Below the pieces are notes generated by a model that saw only the letters and a list, made by a program, of their open reading frames with translations, searched no databases and had not been told where the DNA came from. The translations under genes were made by a program, and so were the position numbers. DNA of 64,000 nucleotides from Suillus spraguei (taxonomy: Eukaryota > Basidiomycota > Agaricomycetes > Boletales > Suillaceae). Positions 11,395-23,289 of this stretch are shown in pieces. Numbering within the stretch: the stretch's first letter is position 1; the number at the start of each line of letters is the position of its first letter. The stretch is taken from contig JABCPU010000070.1 in NCBI GenBank assembly GCA_016800925.1, forward strand, positions 62,001 to 126,000, in the 5' to 3' direction.

Positions 11395-12470
11395 ATGGTC
11401 GGCCCACGAGCTGTGAGTACAGCTTATTTTTTTTTCTTGGGCAGATTAACTGACTTGTTTTAGATATCTTCTTTGGCCTCAATGTCGTCCGTTTCCTAAG
11501 CATAGTGTCTCTCATACTGGTCTTTCCAGCAGCATCTTCGTCATAGTCACCGACGTCGAAGCTGTTAACGCGTTTGAAGCTGCAAAGCAAAGCGGCAATG
11601 TCACAGCGCAAGACTTTGCTGACTGTGAATACATCGAGTAAGTTCAAGCGTCCCATGTAGGAGTATTATCGTGTACTGACAGAGGAAACAGGAACAGCAC
11701 CGTACCCAACCAGATTGGCGGTGTTTTCTGGGCCGTCATCAACCGCCTGCTTATTATCTTCCAAGTCGTCATTCTTTTCCTTTCTGAGATTGGCTGGCCA
11801 TCTGCTTTCTTTGATCGCTTTTTTCCTGTGCTTGGTGCGGGATTTGGACTTGGTGCCCTCGGTATCTTCCAAGGACTGTGAGTTATATTCTTTGCGTGAT
11901 TTGGTACACAGCGCTGACCTTTTTTATAGTATCGGAGCTGCAGTCCTCTCGCAGCATGTGGACGACTTCACGCTCGTCTCCGCTTTCTTCCTTTTCGTCC
12001 TCGGTTGCATCAACATGTTCCTTGGTCTTCTCTTCCGGGAATCTGCAAAGAGCAGACGTTCGATCACGTCGTGGCGTGAGGACGCCAAGGGTATATTGCC
12101 AACGACCAACCATCTCCCTCCTCGTGCCAACCTGGACCGCTCCGGCTCATCTAGCTCCGGGCAGACATCCACTTCCTCGACGATGTATGACGACAAGGGC
12201 AGGGGTGTTACGGAGTTCGGCGCTGTGCGGAATGGAAGCAGAGCTGGTTATGGCTTTGGGCGCCAAGGTGAGAAGGCTGCAGGTCTCAAAGGTCAGTTTT
12301 CATTGTATTTTGTTCGTACAATATCCTCATCATACTTCTTAGGCTTCTTGATCTCCAAGCCTCTCGAGAGCCTTCCCCGGTATGCAGCTCGTCCAACTAG
12401 CGCTCCCTCCCGGTCCTCTCGTTCCCTCTCACCTGAACCTCATTTCGCCTCCAGCGATTCGGCGATTTGA
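11395..12470 (+). CDS. Fungal four-span membrane protein (possibly DUF7598-type)
   Basis: Proposed exons are 11395-11412, 11464-11637, 11692-11877, 11930-12292 and 12344-12470, all with GT-AG borders. The spliced frame shows hydrophobic spans FFGLNVVRFLSIVSLILVF, FWAVINRLLIIFQVVILFL, FGLGALGIFQGLIGAAVL and FTLVSAFFLFVLGCINMFLG. A Ser-rich basic cytosolic tail follows (SAKSRRSITSWREDAKG, then a 100-residue Ser/Pro tail). I recognise this as a conserved unnamed Agaricomycete family, probably the one called DUF7598; function unknown. Two one-base slips are needed in exon 2 (after the first intron and near 11528) to keep the first span in frame, so the 5' gene model is insecure or the gene is damaged there. 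Exons 3-5 read cleanly. Confidence 0.65.
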
Positions 12471-12654
12471 TTCAGCACCGACGCTCCCTGTTATTAAGAA
12501 CTGTTACGACGGCCATGCGCATAGCATTGGCATGACTGGATTTGTATTACGTATACGTGCACGACCCTAGCAAGAACGCTGGTCTCACGTCGATATCTTT
12601 ACTGTACGGTGTTTTGCGGTACACTATTTTGTGCTGTATTAACAGTTGTAGATC

Positions 12655-12840
12655 TATTGGCATTTCATATTGCAATTAATGGTGTTTGGATGTAAACTGA
12701 CTGCGGAAATGTTATCACCTACTACCACTACACGGTAATACTTGAAGACTACAATCCAGCTGATATTATAAGTGGCTTCTCACATGAATCAAACCTCGTC
12801 ACTCGATAGCCTGATGATGGAATCGACGCTATGTATGGAA
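12655..12840 (+). repeat. Detached left part of the cysteine-rich gene upstream block (copy 1)
   Basis: This stretch matches sequence upstream of the other two cysteine-rich genes. Shared pieces include catattgcaatta, atacttgaagact and gtcactcgatagcctgatga, which recur near 29440-29610 and, from the second piece on, near 23370-23470. In copies 2 and 3 it continues straight into the gene. Here it is separated from the gene by about 1.1 kb carrying a transposase relic, and matching sequence resumes near 13950. Confidence 0.6.
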
Positions 12841-12849
12841 AGCTAGACC

Positions 12850-13945
12850 ACCGTACTCTACTTCCAAGGCTTCTCTGATCAGAATTTGCCTAGTGAAGTA
12901 AATAGCTTCTATTGGCCTTCGAACACCTTGTGCGACTCGCGATTGTTCGAAAATTTTAGAAATTTTGACCTTCAGTTATTTAATGTGTGTGCAGGCCTGG
13001 AGCTTCAGCCGCAAGAAATATATATTGTGAAAGCAGACGATGACAAACATAGTACTAATCTGTGCCTGCAAAGCATAAACCATGCCAAAACGCAATGATG
13101 GCTACCAGACCTAGATCTATGGCTCAGACAAATGTTCCACCTCGGTCACAGTGAACAGTGATTGCAATGGTTTAGACACACCTTCGTATATGCTCCGAAT
13201 GTTCAAAATACTAATAGGTCTCTCTGCCTGCACAGTTCTTGATCGTGAGTGCATTTTGAAGTCACTGCAGATACTCTGTGCAGTGGTCCACAGATCAGTA
13301 TGGCGCTGGATCTACACACACACAAGACTAATATATATACTAGCCTCGAGTATTTTCGGTATTCACAGTCCTGAAGCAAGCTTCACGAAGGCCCTGCTCA
13401 GGGAATTGGCTGTGTCGGAGACCCTCCGATGCCTTTGAGACTGCTTCACGAGAAAGTCTGAGTGATAGAATAAAATAAAATATGTCTGAACATGACAGCA
13501 ATTGAAGTTCTCCCCAATCGGATTGAAGTCTGGAGAGTAGTATGGCGGTAGAAAAATAAGTATTGAACATTCGCCGATCTCATTTAACAGTGACGGGTTT
13601 TCAGCTAGCGGCTCACACTGCCTAGCAGGTCTCGTCCTTCATAATTTGATTAAGCAAGGGAGAGTGGTCCACGGTTGGTGTGTGAGGGTTAACACGGCCG
13701 CTTTCATTCTAATTTGCCTCTCACCACTCTATACTCCAAGAACAGCAGCAACGCATTCGATCTCCCATCTTTCTTCCAAAATTCATTCTTTTCAATCAGA
13801 ATCGATCCTTCATGGTAGACCATGGCGAGTCTGAGTGAGAATTTTGCGCTATATGATGTGTTTGAAGGCGTACTCGAAATTGATTTATGTAAATGAATTT
13901 TAAACATTTCGGCTATTTAGAAGTTAGAACACGTGCTTTCGGAAT
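12850..13945 (-). mobile_element. Decayed Tc1/mariner-like DNA transposon
   Basis: On the minus strand near 13490-13580 a frame reads LIFLPPYYSPDFNPIGE, the hallmark segment before the last catalytic acidic residue of Tc1/mariner DDE transposases (usual form LPPYSPDLNPIE). About 60 further residues follow in frame. Sequence towards 13850 shows transposase-like pieces (SILIEKNEFWKKDGRSNA) but with frameshifts and stops, so the element is dead. Terminal inverted repeats were not found by eye. It interrupts the conserved upstream block of the cysteine-rich gene. Confidence 0.6.
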
Positions 13946-14315
13946 CGATGATGAATCAATGAATCAAGCCTGGTCAATATCATCCTGATGGGATCGACGC
14001 CTGACTCACACTGCGCTAAAATCATTACGAGGATTTAAGTAGAGCCCGATAGAGCAGCTCAGAGCATCAACAGACACGCACCCAGTTGCAGAGGTGATTC
14101 AATTTTGGAGAAAGCACAACCTCCGCAAAGTCCAACTTCTCATTGAACTTCTTCATCAAAGGTAAGCACTACCACAGTTTAAAACACATTTTTGCCACTT
14201 CCTAAACTGTCTGGTTTTGAGATACCGTACAGCATGAGGACACGTAAACTCAAAGATGAAATCCTGATAAGTATTCAGTCCTCGCAGTGAGCGTGGGGAA
14301 ATACAATAGTCAGAG

Positions 14316-15247
14316 ATGGTTCAAACTCTCTTTGAGGTCATTGTCCAGGTGCGTAAAACTCAGTGTTCAGACACGAATTCGATTCAAATGATGCTATTTC
14401 GCAGAACTATTACCGGCGACTCGCCAATCACGGTTTGATATCCCAGTCCAAAGCAACTCAAATACTTGAAGAACTCATTTCAAAGGACCCAGACTATGCT
14501 TTCTGTCCGATTTGCTCTCGCCGTCTCCTCATATGTCATGGTTGCTCGAATGCCACCTGTGACAACAGTTGCTGCAAAGGTGCCAAGCTCATTAGTTCCG
14601 TGTCTTCGTGTCAATCGTGCTCTTTAACCCTCGTGATGATAAAGCCATGCAACCAGTACGGCTGTCCCTCTCTCGCACATTTTTCTGGAGGCACAATCTG
14701 TCCTGATTGTGTCAGAACCACGGACGGCCACCTAATTTGTCTCTGCGGGGACCAATGGATTTGTGGTGCATGTGCAACTGCCACTCAGAAGAAAAATCCA
14801 AACTACTGTACACGCTGTCCAAGATGCCTGAACTTTTTTTGTGTCCTCTGGTGCAGATACATGGACGCGTGCAGTGACTGCTGCAAGGTGTCGCTATGCA
14901 ATGATTGTATGGAAGAAGAATTATCTGATGGGGAGGGGTCTTCCAGCGTAAACAAGGGCGCATTCCTTGTGGCGACGTGTGAAGATTGTCGGGACAGAAT
15001 ATGTCTAGACTGCTTGAAAGGACGTGAACATCGTTGTGAATTTTGTAGCACTGTTTATTGCCGGCATTGCATGGACTACGAAGGGTGTCTGGGTTGCGGG
15101 GCGCTTATGTGCATGAATTGTTACGAAGATGGGTGTCGGAAGTGCAGTATGTCGATCTTCAAACAACGAATTTGGGTTGTCATTGACTTGTCGAAGTACA
15201 GATTTCTAGATACTAGTTGTACACATGTGTACGTGACAGCTTCATGA
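14316..15247 (+). CDS. Cysteine-rich putative zinc-binding protein, copy 1
   Basis: Exon 1 is 14316-14348 (MVQTLFEVIVQ), the intron 14349-14404, and exon 2 runs from 14405. The roughly 290-residue product has about 50 cysteines arranged as repeated CxxC knuckles: FCPICSRRLLICHGC, CDNSCCKGA, SSCQSC, CPDCV, CLCGDQWICGACA, CTRCPRCLNFFC, CNDCMEEE, CEDCRDRICLDC and CGALMCMNC. The spacing recalls RING/IBR or treble-clef zinc clusters but fits none I can name. No signal peptide or membrane span is seen, so a cytosolic or nuclear zinc protein is likely. Copies 2 and 3 (23886, 29910) share the same intron and every knuckle. The 3' end is uncertain because copy 3 suggests a donor site near 15149. No phosphodiesterase gene follows this copy, unlike the other two. 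Confidence 0.75.
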
Positions 15248-15542
15248 AACCTGTAGCTGAGTGATGTCTTGCGACTCGGAGTCGACCGTAGCGAATTTTG
15301 ATGTGGACAGGCGAGTATTGACAAACCTTGTCACTTCCCTTTCGAAGTAATTTTATCTGTCTGGATTTTCGCATAATTCCTTCCTGAATGCAAACTTTCG
15401 CTTTTGTGAACACAATCCGATATGCACAAATCAACATAAACGAATGAGGCAAATATTCCCCAACGTGAATATGTCCTGAACTCGTGTGATTCCTATGACA
15501 TGTAGAACTACAGTTTTCAGAGATATGAGATGGGTGTTGATA

Positions 15543-16233
15543 AGACCTCTAATCTGGTAACCAATCACGGAAAGAGCATAGAGCTGAGGGGACAACAGAG
15601 AGGAAATTTTATGGCGTCTTCCACATCACTGGTTCCAGGTGACTTTGGAGGAACAGACTCGGGTCGGGGATAAACAAGGGACCCCGAGGTGATTTAGGGA
15701 CGAAAAATGACGGTGGAGAACACAAGCGCTCTTGACTTAGCCTACCTACACAGGGAGCTAATCGAGCGAAACTAAGGTGCCCAGTGAAAATCAGCAGGTG
15801 CCATGACGGAGTCAAGAGCTAGAGGAGCAGTTGTAGATGCGGTGCGAGCCATTTACCTTTCTGTTGTTCTACATCTCCCCATCAGCCGCAATGTTGGCCA
15901 CGCCTGTATTGGATTTCCTTCTCCGTACTGTATGTGCTAGAATGAAAAGCTTGATAGATGAGTCAAGCCCACATGAAATTACGATATAGGACGACCAACT
16001 CAAGGATTGAAAGAGCCATGGCAAGGGTTTGACTTGAAGCAGGGAAAGGATAGTATCTGGAGTGACTAAAGACGTCGTTGTCGGGGAAAGTGCCAACCCA
16101 GGTCCTAGTTAGTGAAAGGTTGCGTAAGGGAAGCGCTAGCACTAGAATCGCGTCCGTCATGGCAGAAAGTGGGCGATCCTGTAGTAGTACGCCTTATAAG
16201 TCCCGCTGAATGAGGCGAGAGTATGTCATGGAG
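15543..16233 (-). pseudogene. Dispersed gene fragment, minus-strand copy
   Basis: Read on the minus strand this block matches 46105-46815 over its length, including an ALPLRNLS-like stretch, then GTFPDND, a conserved gatggggagatgtagaac stretch and a Pro/Ser-rich tail encoded around SVPPKSP. Frames are broken in both copies. I do not recognise the parent protein; the first part looks globular and the end low-complexity. It could be a retrotransposon gag-like piece or a duplicated host gene fragment. Confidence 0.5.
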
Positions 16234-16539
16234 ATGATCAAGTTCCTTTAATCAGACGCCCTGGCCGATATTAATCTTTGCGCCGTAAGCTGCTGCTGAG
16301 CTCATTGTCACTAGTAAGCTCCAGTGAGATGATCGATCGAGCATCAAGTGGAGAATTTCTATATTTATACAACAGAAACTGTCAAGGTATTAATAGTTTC
16401 GTCAAGCTACATATAGGTGCTAATATTCAATGTACAATGCTCACCGTGCTAGATGTTTATCGTCGAAGTGAGTAATAAGTGAGTCAGTCGATGCTGTCCG
16501 ATTCGATGGCCTGCTCATCCAATAGTAAATACTGTCGCG
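16234..16539. other. Intergenic, no gene seen
   Basis: Only a 65-codon frame without motifs is present. It lies between the dispersed fragment and the block shared with the relic at 44 kb. Confidence 0.35.
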
Positions 16540-16781
16540 CTGCAGGCAACTTTGCCTCGATGATGACCCGATTAACCTACCTCAACTTTCGATAACGTTC
16601 CAGTATGGCAAGTTATCAGCCAATCGATAATGGGCGCTTCAAGACGCATGTTCATCGTTTATATAAGACAATCCTCATTGCAGGCGTCTGTCTATCTTTT
16701 GTGCCACCCACCACGCCCCGCCATCCATTTGCACCAAGACAACGCTTAACACGTGCACTCAACTATCCCTCTCACTTTGCG
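16540..16781 (+). promoter_or_regulatory. Promoter of NLR-2 with TATA-like box
   Basis: The sequence before the NLR-2 start holds tttatataag at 16658-16667, a good TATA-like element 115-125 bp before the ATG at 16782. The stretch from about 16540, including ccaatcgataatggg, is conserved in the inverted relic at 43895-44375. This shows that promoter and first exons were copied together. Confidence 0.5.
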
Positions 16782-19700
16782 ATGGATGAAAACAATCCTC
16801 CTCGGAAGACGCGCTGGGAATGGTTGAAGCCAAATCATTCAGATTCTCATTTGATACAGGATAGAGGCAGAGGCAGGAGGGTAGCTAGTCACGATGTACG
16901 GTCTTTCATCTTTGCAACTACGCATTGTTCTCAATCAATACAGCCCTCCTCTCTCTTGCCTTCTGGGAGTGGGTCTGTTGGACGACCCCCGGGGCCGGTT
17001 CGCAAGTTCTTTCGAAAGATGACCAAGCGCTTCGCTCGAAGCGCTCGACAGTCCCCCAACCCTGAACACACAGCTGCAAGTTTCAGCCCACAGGACATCC
17101 TACCCGTTCAGTCAACCAAGGCATGCAATCTCAATTCTGAGTGTGCCTCATGTGCCATGATCGCTACTAATCACTTTTGCAGGATCTCACCACTTCTGCA
17201 CTCGAACCAAATCCTGAGCAGTCTTCCAATACAGGAATTCTAGAAGGAAGTTCGACCAACGAAGTTCGGAATATTACTATCTATTTCTTCCGATAATGTG
17301 CTGATGTCTATATTCAGGTCGAACATCTCGACCCGAAGGTTGTGAACGAAGGAATCGCCAATGCTACCAAAGGTCTCGCTGGCATCGGCCAGTCCCAAAA
17401 ATTGTCCAGGATACTTCTTCGGTGGCCAACACATACCATGTGTTTCTGATCCAATCGACACATTCTCCGCGCTTCTTAAACCCTTGAAGGCGTTCAACAT
17501 CGTTGCCAATGAGATCGCAAATGTACAACCATTTATTACTCTTCTGTACATGACTAACATTCATACGCAGATCCATCCCTACGCAAAGGCGGCGCTGAGT
17601 ATCTTTACTTGCGCATCCAAGGTAGGTTCTTTCTCAACCATCGCCTTTGTTGGTTGATGGATTTTGGTCCAGATGATTTTAGATCAGGCAGACCGTGATG
17701 TTGCTGTCTCCACTTTACTTCAAAAAATCTCTGAAGTCTATACATTCATCACGGAAGAGGAGGAATTAACCAAAATTCAATCCATGCTAGCGGTATACAA
17801 GAAGATAGCGCAGCAGACACTGGAGTGTGCCGATTTCATCAGCCATTATTCTGAGACGAAGAGCGCCTGTGAGTCTATCTCACTCCTTCGTCTCCTTCAT
17901 CTCAATGTTGTCTTTGTATAGGGATAAGACTCGGAAAACATTTTTGACGAAACGAACACAACGATCCAAGCTACAACAATGTTTTCGACAGTCTCATGCA
18001 GCAATTCCGAGACCAAGCAGCTCGTGACACTGTTGTAATCGTTCACCACATAGGTAAGAGATGTTTTTGGGCCTCTTTGAGCCTTATCTGACATTCTGCG
18101 ACCCTTGCCATAGCTGAGAGCCTGGACCTGTTTGGCATGGAGTGCGCAACGGGCGCTGGATTGAATCCTTCTAAATGTTGTTTGCCGAATACGCGGCAAG
18201 ACCTTCTGAAGGATATTCAGAATTGGATCAGCAGCACCGAGGAGGACGCTCCACGGGTGTTATGGTTGTCTGGCACAGCAGGCAAGGGGAAATCGGCTAT
18301 TGCCCATACAATAGCCAGGTGGTATATTGAAAACGGGGGTCTTGGTTCATGCTTTTGCTTCGATCGCACTCGGCAAGCGGACCGCCGTCAAGACAAAATA
18401 TTCACGACCATCGCAAGGGAGTTGGCAGACTGCAACCCTATCGTACGACGAGCATTGGCGCAGGCAGTTCGTGATCACGACGGACTGAAGCGGACTCCGG
18501 ATATCATGAAACAATGGCAGGAACTCATTGTCGAACCTACAAGTATATCCTCAAAAGCCATCGCTGCACCCGTCCTTATTATCATTGAGGCGTTGGACGA
18601 GAGCGGCGAAGCTGATTCCCGGGAACAGATTCTTCGTCTGCTCGCTGGAAAACTGAACGCATCCACCTCACAACCAGTCGAGCTTCCAGCCAACTTCCGC
18701 GTTCTTCTCACTTCCCGTCTACTCGAAGACATTCACAAAACTCTGGACGCCGCGCCACATGTTCGTCATGTTTCCCTGGATGACATCACATCTGCGTCCG
18801 CAGAGCTCGACGTTCAGCTATACATCTCCCACAAGTTAGAAGACCTGCGTGATGTCTTCAACGATGCGGACTTTCAGGCGCTCTCTTTGAAATCTGACGG
18901 CCTGTTTGAATGGGCTCGTCTTACTTGCGATTATATCAGGGGCACTAACAAAGTCGGCATGGACCCAATGGATCGGTTCAACTCTGTGGTTGCTGGAACA
19001 TCTGCAAAAGGAACGCGTCTGTTGGATGAGATGTATAAACGCGTCTTGGTAGACACCATGCCAGAGGACGAGCGCGAAGAAGTGATTCCCATATTTCGCT
19101 CTGTGATGGGGCAAATTCTTGCGTCGTCGGAACCGCTTCCCATGCCTGCATTGACGGCCATACGACTGCATTTTCCGCAAGGGTCTCGCAATTACAAAAT
19201 TAACCGGGTGGTTCTGCCACTGGGGTCGCTCTTGACCGGCACCACGGATTTGCACATTCCCATACGTCCCCTCCACGCATCCTTCTACGACTTTCTCACA
19301 GACAAATCGCGCAGCCATGACTTCTTCGTTGATACTTCGTTAGTACAGAATGATCTCGCATTTGCTTCACTTCGGGTGTTGAAGCATGGACTCCGCTTCA
19401 ACATCTGTTCCTTGGAGAATTCATACCTGCCCAATTCTTCCGTCCCTGATCTGGAGAAACGAGTGAAAGAACGCATTCCGGCTGAGCTATCATACTCTTG
19501 TCGATTCTGGGGCACGCATGTGGCAGCCACGTCCTTTGAATCATCGCTCGCTAAGGAAGTAGAAGCTTTCTTCAATGAAGAGCGCCTTCTTTGGTGGTTG
19601 GAAGCACTGGCCTTGATTATGAAAAGCTTACGTGGTTCGGTAGTGACTCTCTCATCTATTGCAAATTGGTTTTCGGTGCGTAGCTCGAGCTCATTCTTTA

Positions 19701-22029
19701 CCCAACAAATTCTTACGAACAGTGGGGTGGTGGTAGGGTCATGCCGAGTTCGCGCATGTTAGCGACGCTACGAGGGATACCCTGCGTTTTATCCGAACAT
19801 TTGCAAGCACCATTTTACGCAGCACCCCCCATTTATACCTGTCCGCTCTACCGTTCGCTCCAACCCAGTCGAGAATGTTTTGCAAGTTCGCCTCAAAGTT
19901 CCCTTGCACCCCGCGCATTGTTGCTGGCCATGTCGAAAACTGGCCTCAGATGGAAAAGATACTCTACACGAATGCCGAAGTTTTCTCTGTTGCACTATCG
20001 CCAGACGGGAAACGCATTGCATGTGGCTTACGTGACGGAACGATCCAGGTGTGGGATATGGATACTGGCGAGGTATTGTGTACCCCTCTTCGAGGCCACA
20101 CTAGCGCTGTTCAGTCTGTCACATTCTCGCCCGATGGACATCGGATTGTTTCAGGTTCATGGGACTCTACAGTCCGGGTGTGGGATGCGAAGACCGGCGA
20201 GGCATTAGGATCCGCTCTCCAAGGGCACACGCAGTCCGTTCAGTCTGTCACAATCTCCCCAGATGGTAGACGCATTGTATCTGGTTCAGAGGACAAGACA
20301 ATTCGGGTGTGGGACATGGAGACTGGCGAGCCATTTGGTTCCCCTCTCCAAGGGCACACGGACTATGTTCAGTCTGTCACAATCTCCCAGGATGGTAGAC
20401 GCATCATATCTGGTTCGGACGACATGACGATCCGGGTGTGGGATATAGAGACTGGCGAGGCATTGGGCTCGCCTCTCCAAGGGCACACGAACTACATTCA
20501 GTCTGTGACAATCTCACCGGATAGCAAATGCATCGTGTCTGGGTCAGCGACAAGACGATTCGTCTGTGGGAAATGGAGACTGGCAAGGCACTTGGTGCCC
20601 CCCTCACAGGCCACACTGACTGGGTTAGGTCAGTCGCAATTTGGTCGGATGGAAGTCGTATCGTGTCTGGTTCAGATGACTACACAATCAGAGTGTGGGA
20701 TGCGAAGACTGGCGAGGCAGTAGGGTCCCCTCTCCAAGGCCACTCTAACTATATTTCATCTGTCACAATCTTGCCGGATGGGAGTCGCATAGTCTCTGGT
20801 TCATATGACAAGACGATCCGGGTGTGGGATGCCGACACCATTATGGGCAAGGCATCACTTGCCGCCCTTGAAAGCCACACTGCCTCCATTAACTCTGTTG
20901 CAATCTCGCCAGATGGATGTTCCATCGTGTCCGGCTCAGATGACACGACAGTTCGGGTGTGGGATATAGAGACTGGCAAGGCATTAGTTGCCCCTCTCCG
21001 AGGGCACACCGAATCTGTTCTTTCCGTCGCAATATCACCGGACGGGAAGGGTGTTGTGTCTGGTTCAACCGACCAGAGTATCCGCATGTGGAATGTGGAA
21101 ACTGGAGAGGCATCAGGTGTTTTCCAAGGTCACACTGGTAATGTTCGGTCTGTCGCAATCTCCCCGACAGAAACTGCATCGTATCTGGTTCAGACGACGG
21201 GACAATCCGGGTGTGGGATATTAAGACTAGTGAGGCATATCGTCTCGGTGGGCACTCTGACTGGGTTCGGTCTGTCGCAATTTCATCGGACGGAAATCGC
21301 ACAGTGTCTGCTTCGGACGATAAAACAATTCAGGTGTGGGATATGGGGACACGCAAGGCATTGAGTGCCCCTCTCCGAGGCCACACTGATTGGGTTCTCT
21401 CTGTTGCAATCTCGCCGGATGTATGTCGCATTGCATCTGGCTCGCGAGACAAGATTATCCGTGTGTGGGATATGGGGACTGACAAGTCATTGGGCGCCCC
21501 TCTCCAAGGTCACACTGGCATGTTAACACTGTTGTGATCTCCTCAGACGGTGATTGTATCGTGTCTGGCTCGGATGACAAGACCGTCCGGGTTTGGGACA
21601 TGAAGACTGGCGAGGCAGTGAGTTCCCCTTTCCGAGGGCACACCGGACCTATCCTGTCTGTCGCAATCTTGCTGATGGCAAACGCATCGTGTCTGGCTCA
21701 AAAGACGGGACCATCCGGGTGTGGGACGTAGAATTTCTAGACAAGCACCAATCGTTCAAAGCACCTGCAATATGTTTTTCACCCAACCCCATTTATACCC
21801 TTCATTCCCCCTCCTCCTTTCTCCAAGATTCCGAAACCCCTGCCCTTTCCAGCCCAAATGAGGAGGGATGGGTTGTAGGTCCCAAGGACGGCTTCTCCTC
21901 CGGATCCCGCTGAATTTTCACCCGGTGGTGTATGCCACGGGCAACACGCTGGTGATACCTACCAATGCCCTGCAGCTGGACTTGAGTCGTGTCGCACATG
22001 GCGCGTCGTGGCACAAGTGTCGGGAATAG
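16782..22029 (+). pseudogene. NLR-2: NACHT-WD40 receptor with an intact NACHT exon but frameshifts elsewhere
   Basis: Exon 1 is 16782-16895 (MDENNPPRKTRWEWLKP...), exon 2 16944-17120 with a basic segment KFFRKMTKRFARSARQ, and exon 3 starts at 17183. Later N-terminal exons carry HPYAKAALSIFTCASK and LDQADRDVAVSTLLQKI. The NACHT exon up to 19675 is clean over 1.5 kb: VLWLSGTAGKGKSAIAHTIA (P-loop), LIIIEALDESGE (Walker B), RPLHASFYDFLTDKS, YSCRFWGTHVA. A 61 nt intron (19676-19736) leads through GHAEFAHVSDATRDTL to 14 WD40 units (19.98-21.76 kb) and a C-terminal segment HPVVYATGNTLVIPTNALQL ending at 22029. One-base losses are apparent near 17393, 17452, 17938, 17972, 20545, 21165, 21520, 21672 and 21883. 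The 17.94 kb pair is confirmed by aligning RLGKNIVSE...YN of NLR-1. Function, if any: STAND incompatibility or immune receptor. I expect no full-length product as sequenced. Confidence 0.8.
19983..21760 (+). repeat. WD40 repeat array of NLR-2 (14 diverged units)
   Basis: Fourteen units of about 126-129 bp encode blades of the form SVTISPDGRRIVSGS, IRVWDMETGEALGSPL and QGHT. They are clearly more diverged from each other than the units of NLR-1. Four single-base slips interrupt the frame inside the array, but every unit can still be recognised in one of the three frames. Confidence 0.9.
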
Positions 22030-23289
22030 TAGTAGGTTGTATTGCTTTCGTAGTAGCATCTGTTAGTTGGACTTTGCGCATGTGCTTGTCACAATCAGCT
22101 GAAAATCTATGCATTTCCTACAGATTTTGTACCGTTTACCTTCTTGTGTTTCATTTGTTCCCCTCTGCCATGGTTGATGGGCTCGCTCTTGTAAAGCAGT
22201 TTAGGGTTACACGAATATTTCATTCAATACATTGACATACTCTGCTCCCGTCGCTACTGTCTAGAACTGCTTCCCCATTTACTTCATGCAACAATGTGAA
22301 CTTGAACCTACTCGACAAGGGTCACTGTGCCTCATACAAACTCGTTTTCTCTTTTCGTCAGACTCCATTGTCTTTTGATCTAAATTAATGGCTCGACACA
22401 ATCATCTATCCCTCGAAGCCGTGCCCACCAGCATTGACCATGACGCTGTCCAACTACCCAAACAACGCTCGACGAATACTAATCACAGGTGGCTGAGACC
22501 CTCGCTGTCCGTAATCATCCCAAACGTATCAAGGATGATTAGCTTACGATGCATGTTCACGGGGAGCAAGGGCGGAAGGATGGGCAGGCGATGGTATCGA
22601 AAGAGGCAAGACGAAGAGGAGGCCACATATAGGAGTTGATGGATGGTTTGGGGTGTTGAATATTGCCTAGAGATTCGTTCCTGTAATACCAGATGTTCAA
22701 GTTAGGACAGGGCATAGAGCTGCGAGATAAGATCAATCATCATTCTACATACATTTGAAATAAAGAGGCTCTGGGCCATCACGATGCCTACTTGAAAGAA
22801 TTTTGGCTGGTTTGTAAAGGTTAGCGGGGGTAGCAACGTGTTGTAATCAGGCTGGCTTGAGAAGTTACCGGGGGGATAGCGGGATAGCAGGGTGAATGAC
22901 ATGTTCGGTGAATGCGAGGGCAAGAAAGGCCTAGTGCACGTTGAGGATGACTTCGCTTTCCAGTGGGGTAGAGAACAGGCCTGCGTTTCAAGAGGACGCA
23001 TCAGTTGTGAAAACGGAAGAGGGATACATACATGTTTCGACAGCGCGTTGAACTGAATACGAACGTGAAAGAAATGAGGAAAGGGTGTAGCTGTAACATG
23101 GTCAGACCGCCGCCTGCATAACCGTTACACCAAAAGGTGAAATACTGAAAGCTTAGCTTTCAGCATCAGCGGCGGTATATGTACTGATTATGGGAACTCA
23201 GGTAAGCCGGCGTGCTTACAGTAGCAACAGGTTAGGACACACGACACACCTGACGCTCTCACACTACTCTGTATGAGTCTTGAGAAGTT
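22030..23289. other. Intergenic, no confident gene
   Basis: An 83-codon plus-strand ORF (22388-22639) and a 99-codon minus-strand ORF (22702-23001) are the largest frames. Neither shows a motif, and the codon content of the first (Arg/Ser-rich tail) is unremarkable. I cannot support a gene here. Confidence 0.35.

Noticed and set aside
13340..13570. A 76-codon minus-strand ORF as an independent small gene
   Set aside because: It is the shifted frame of the Tc1/mariner relic; the neighbouring frame carries the transposase motif.
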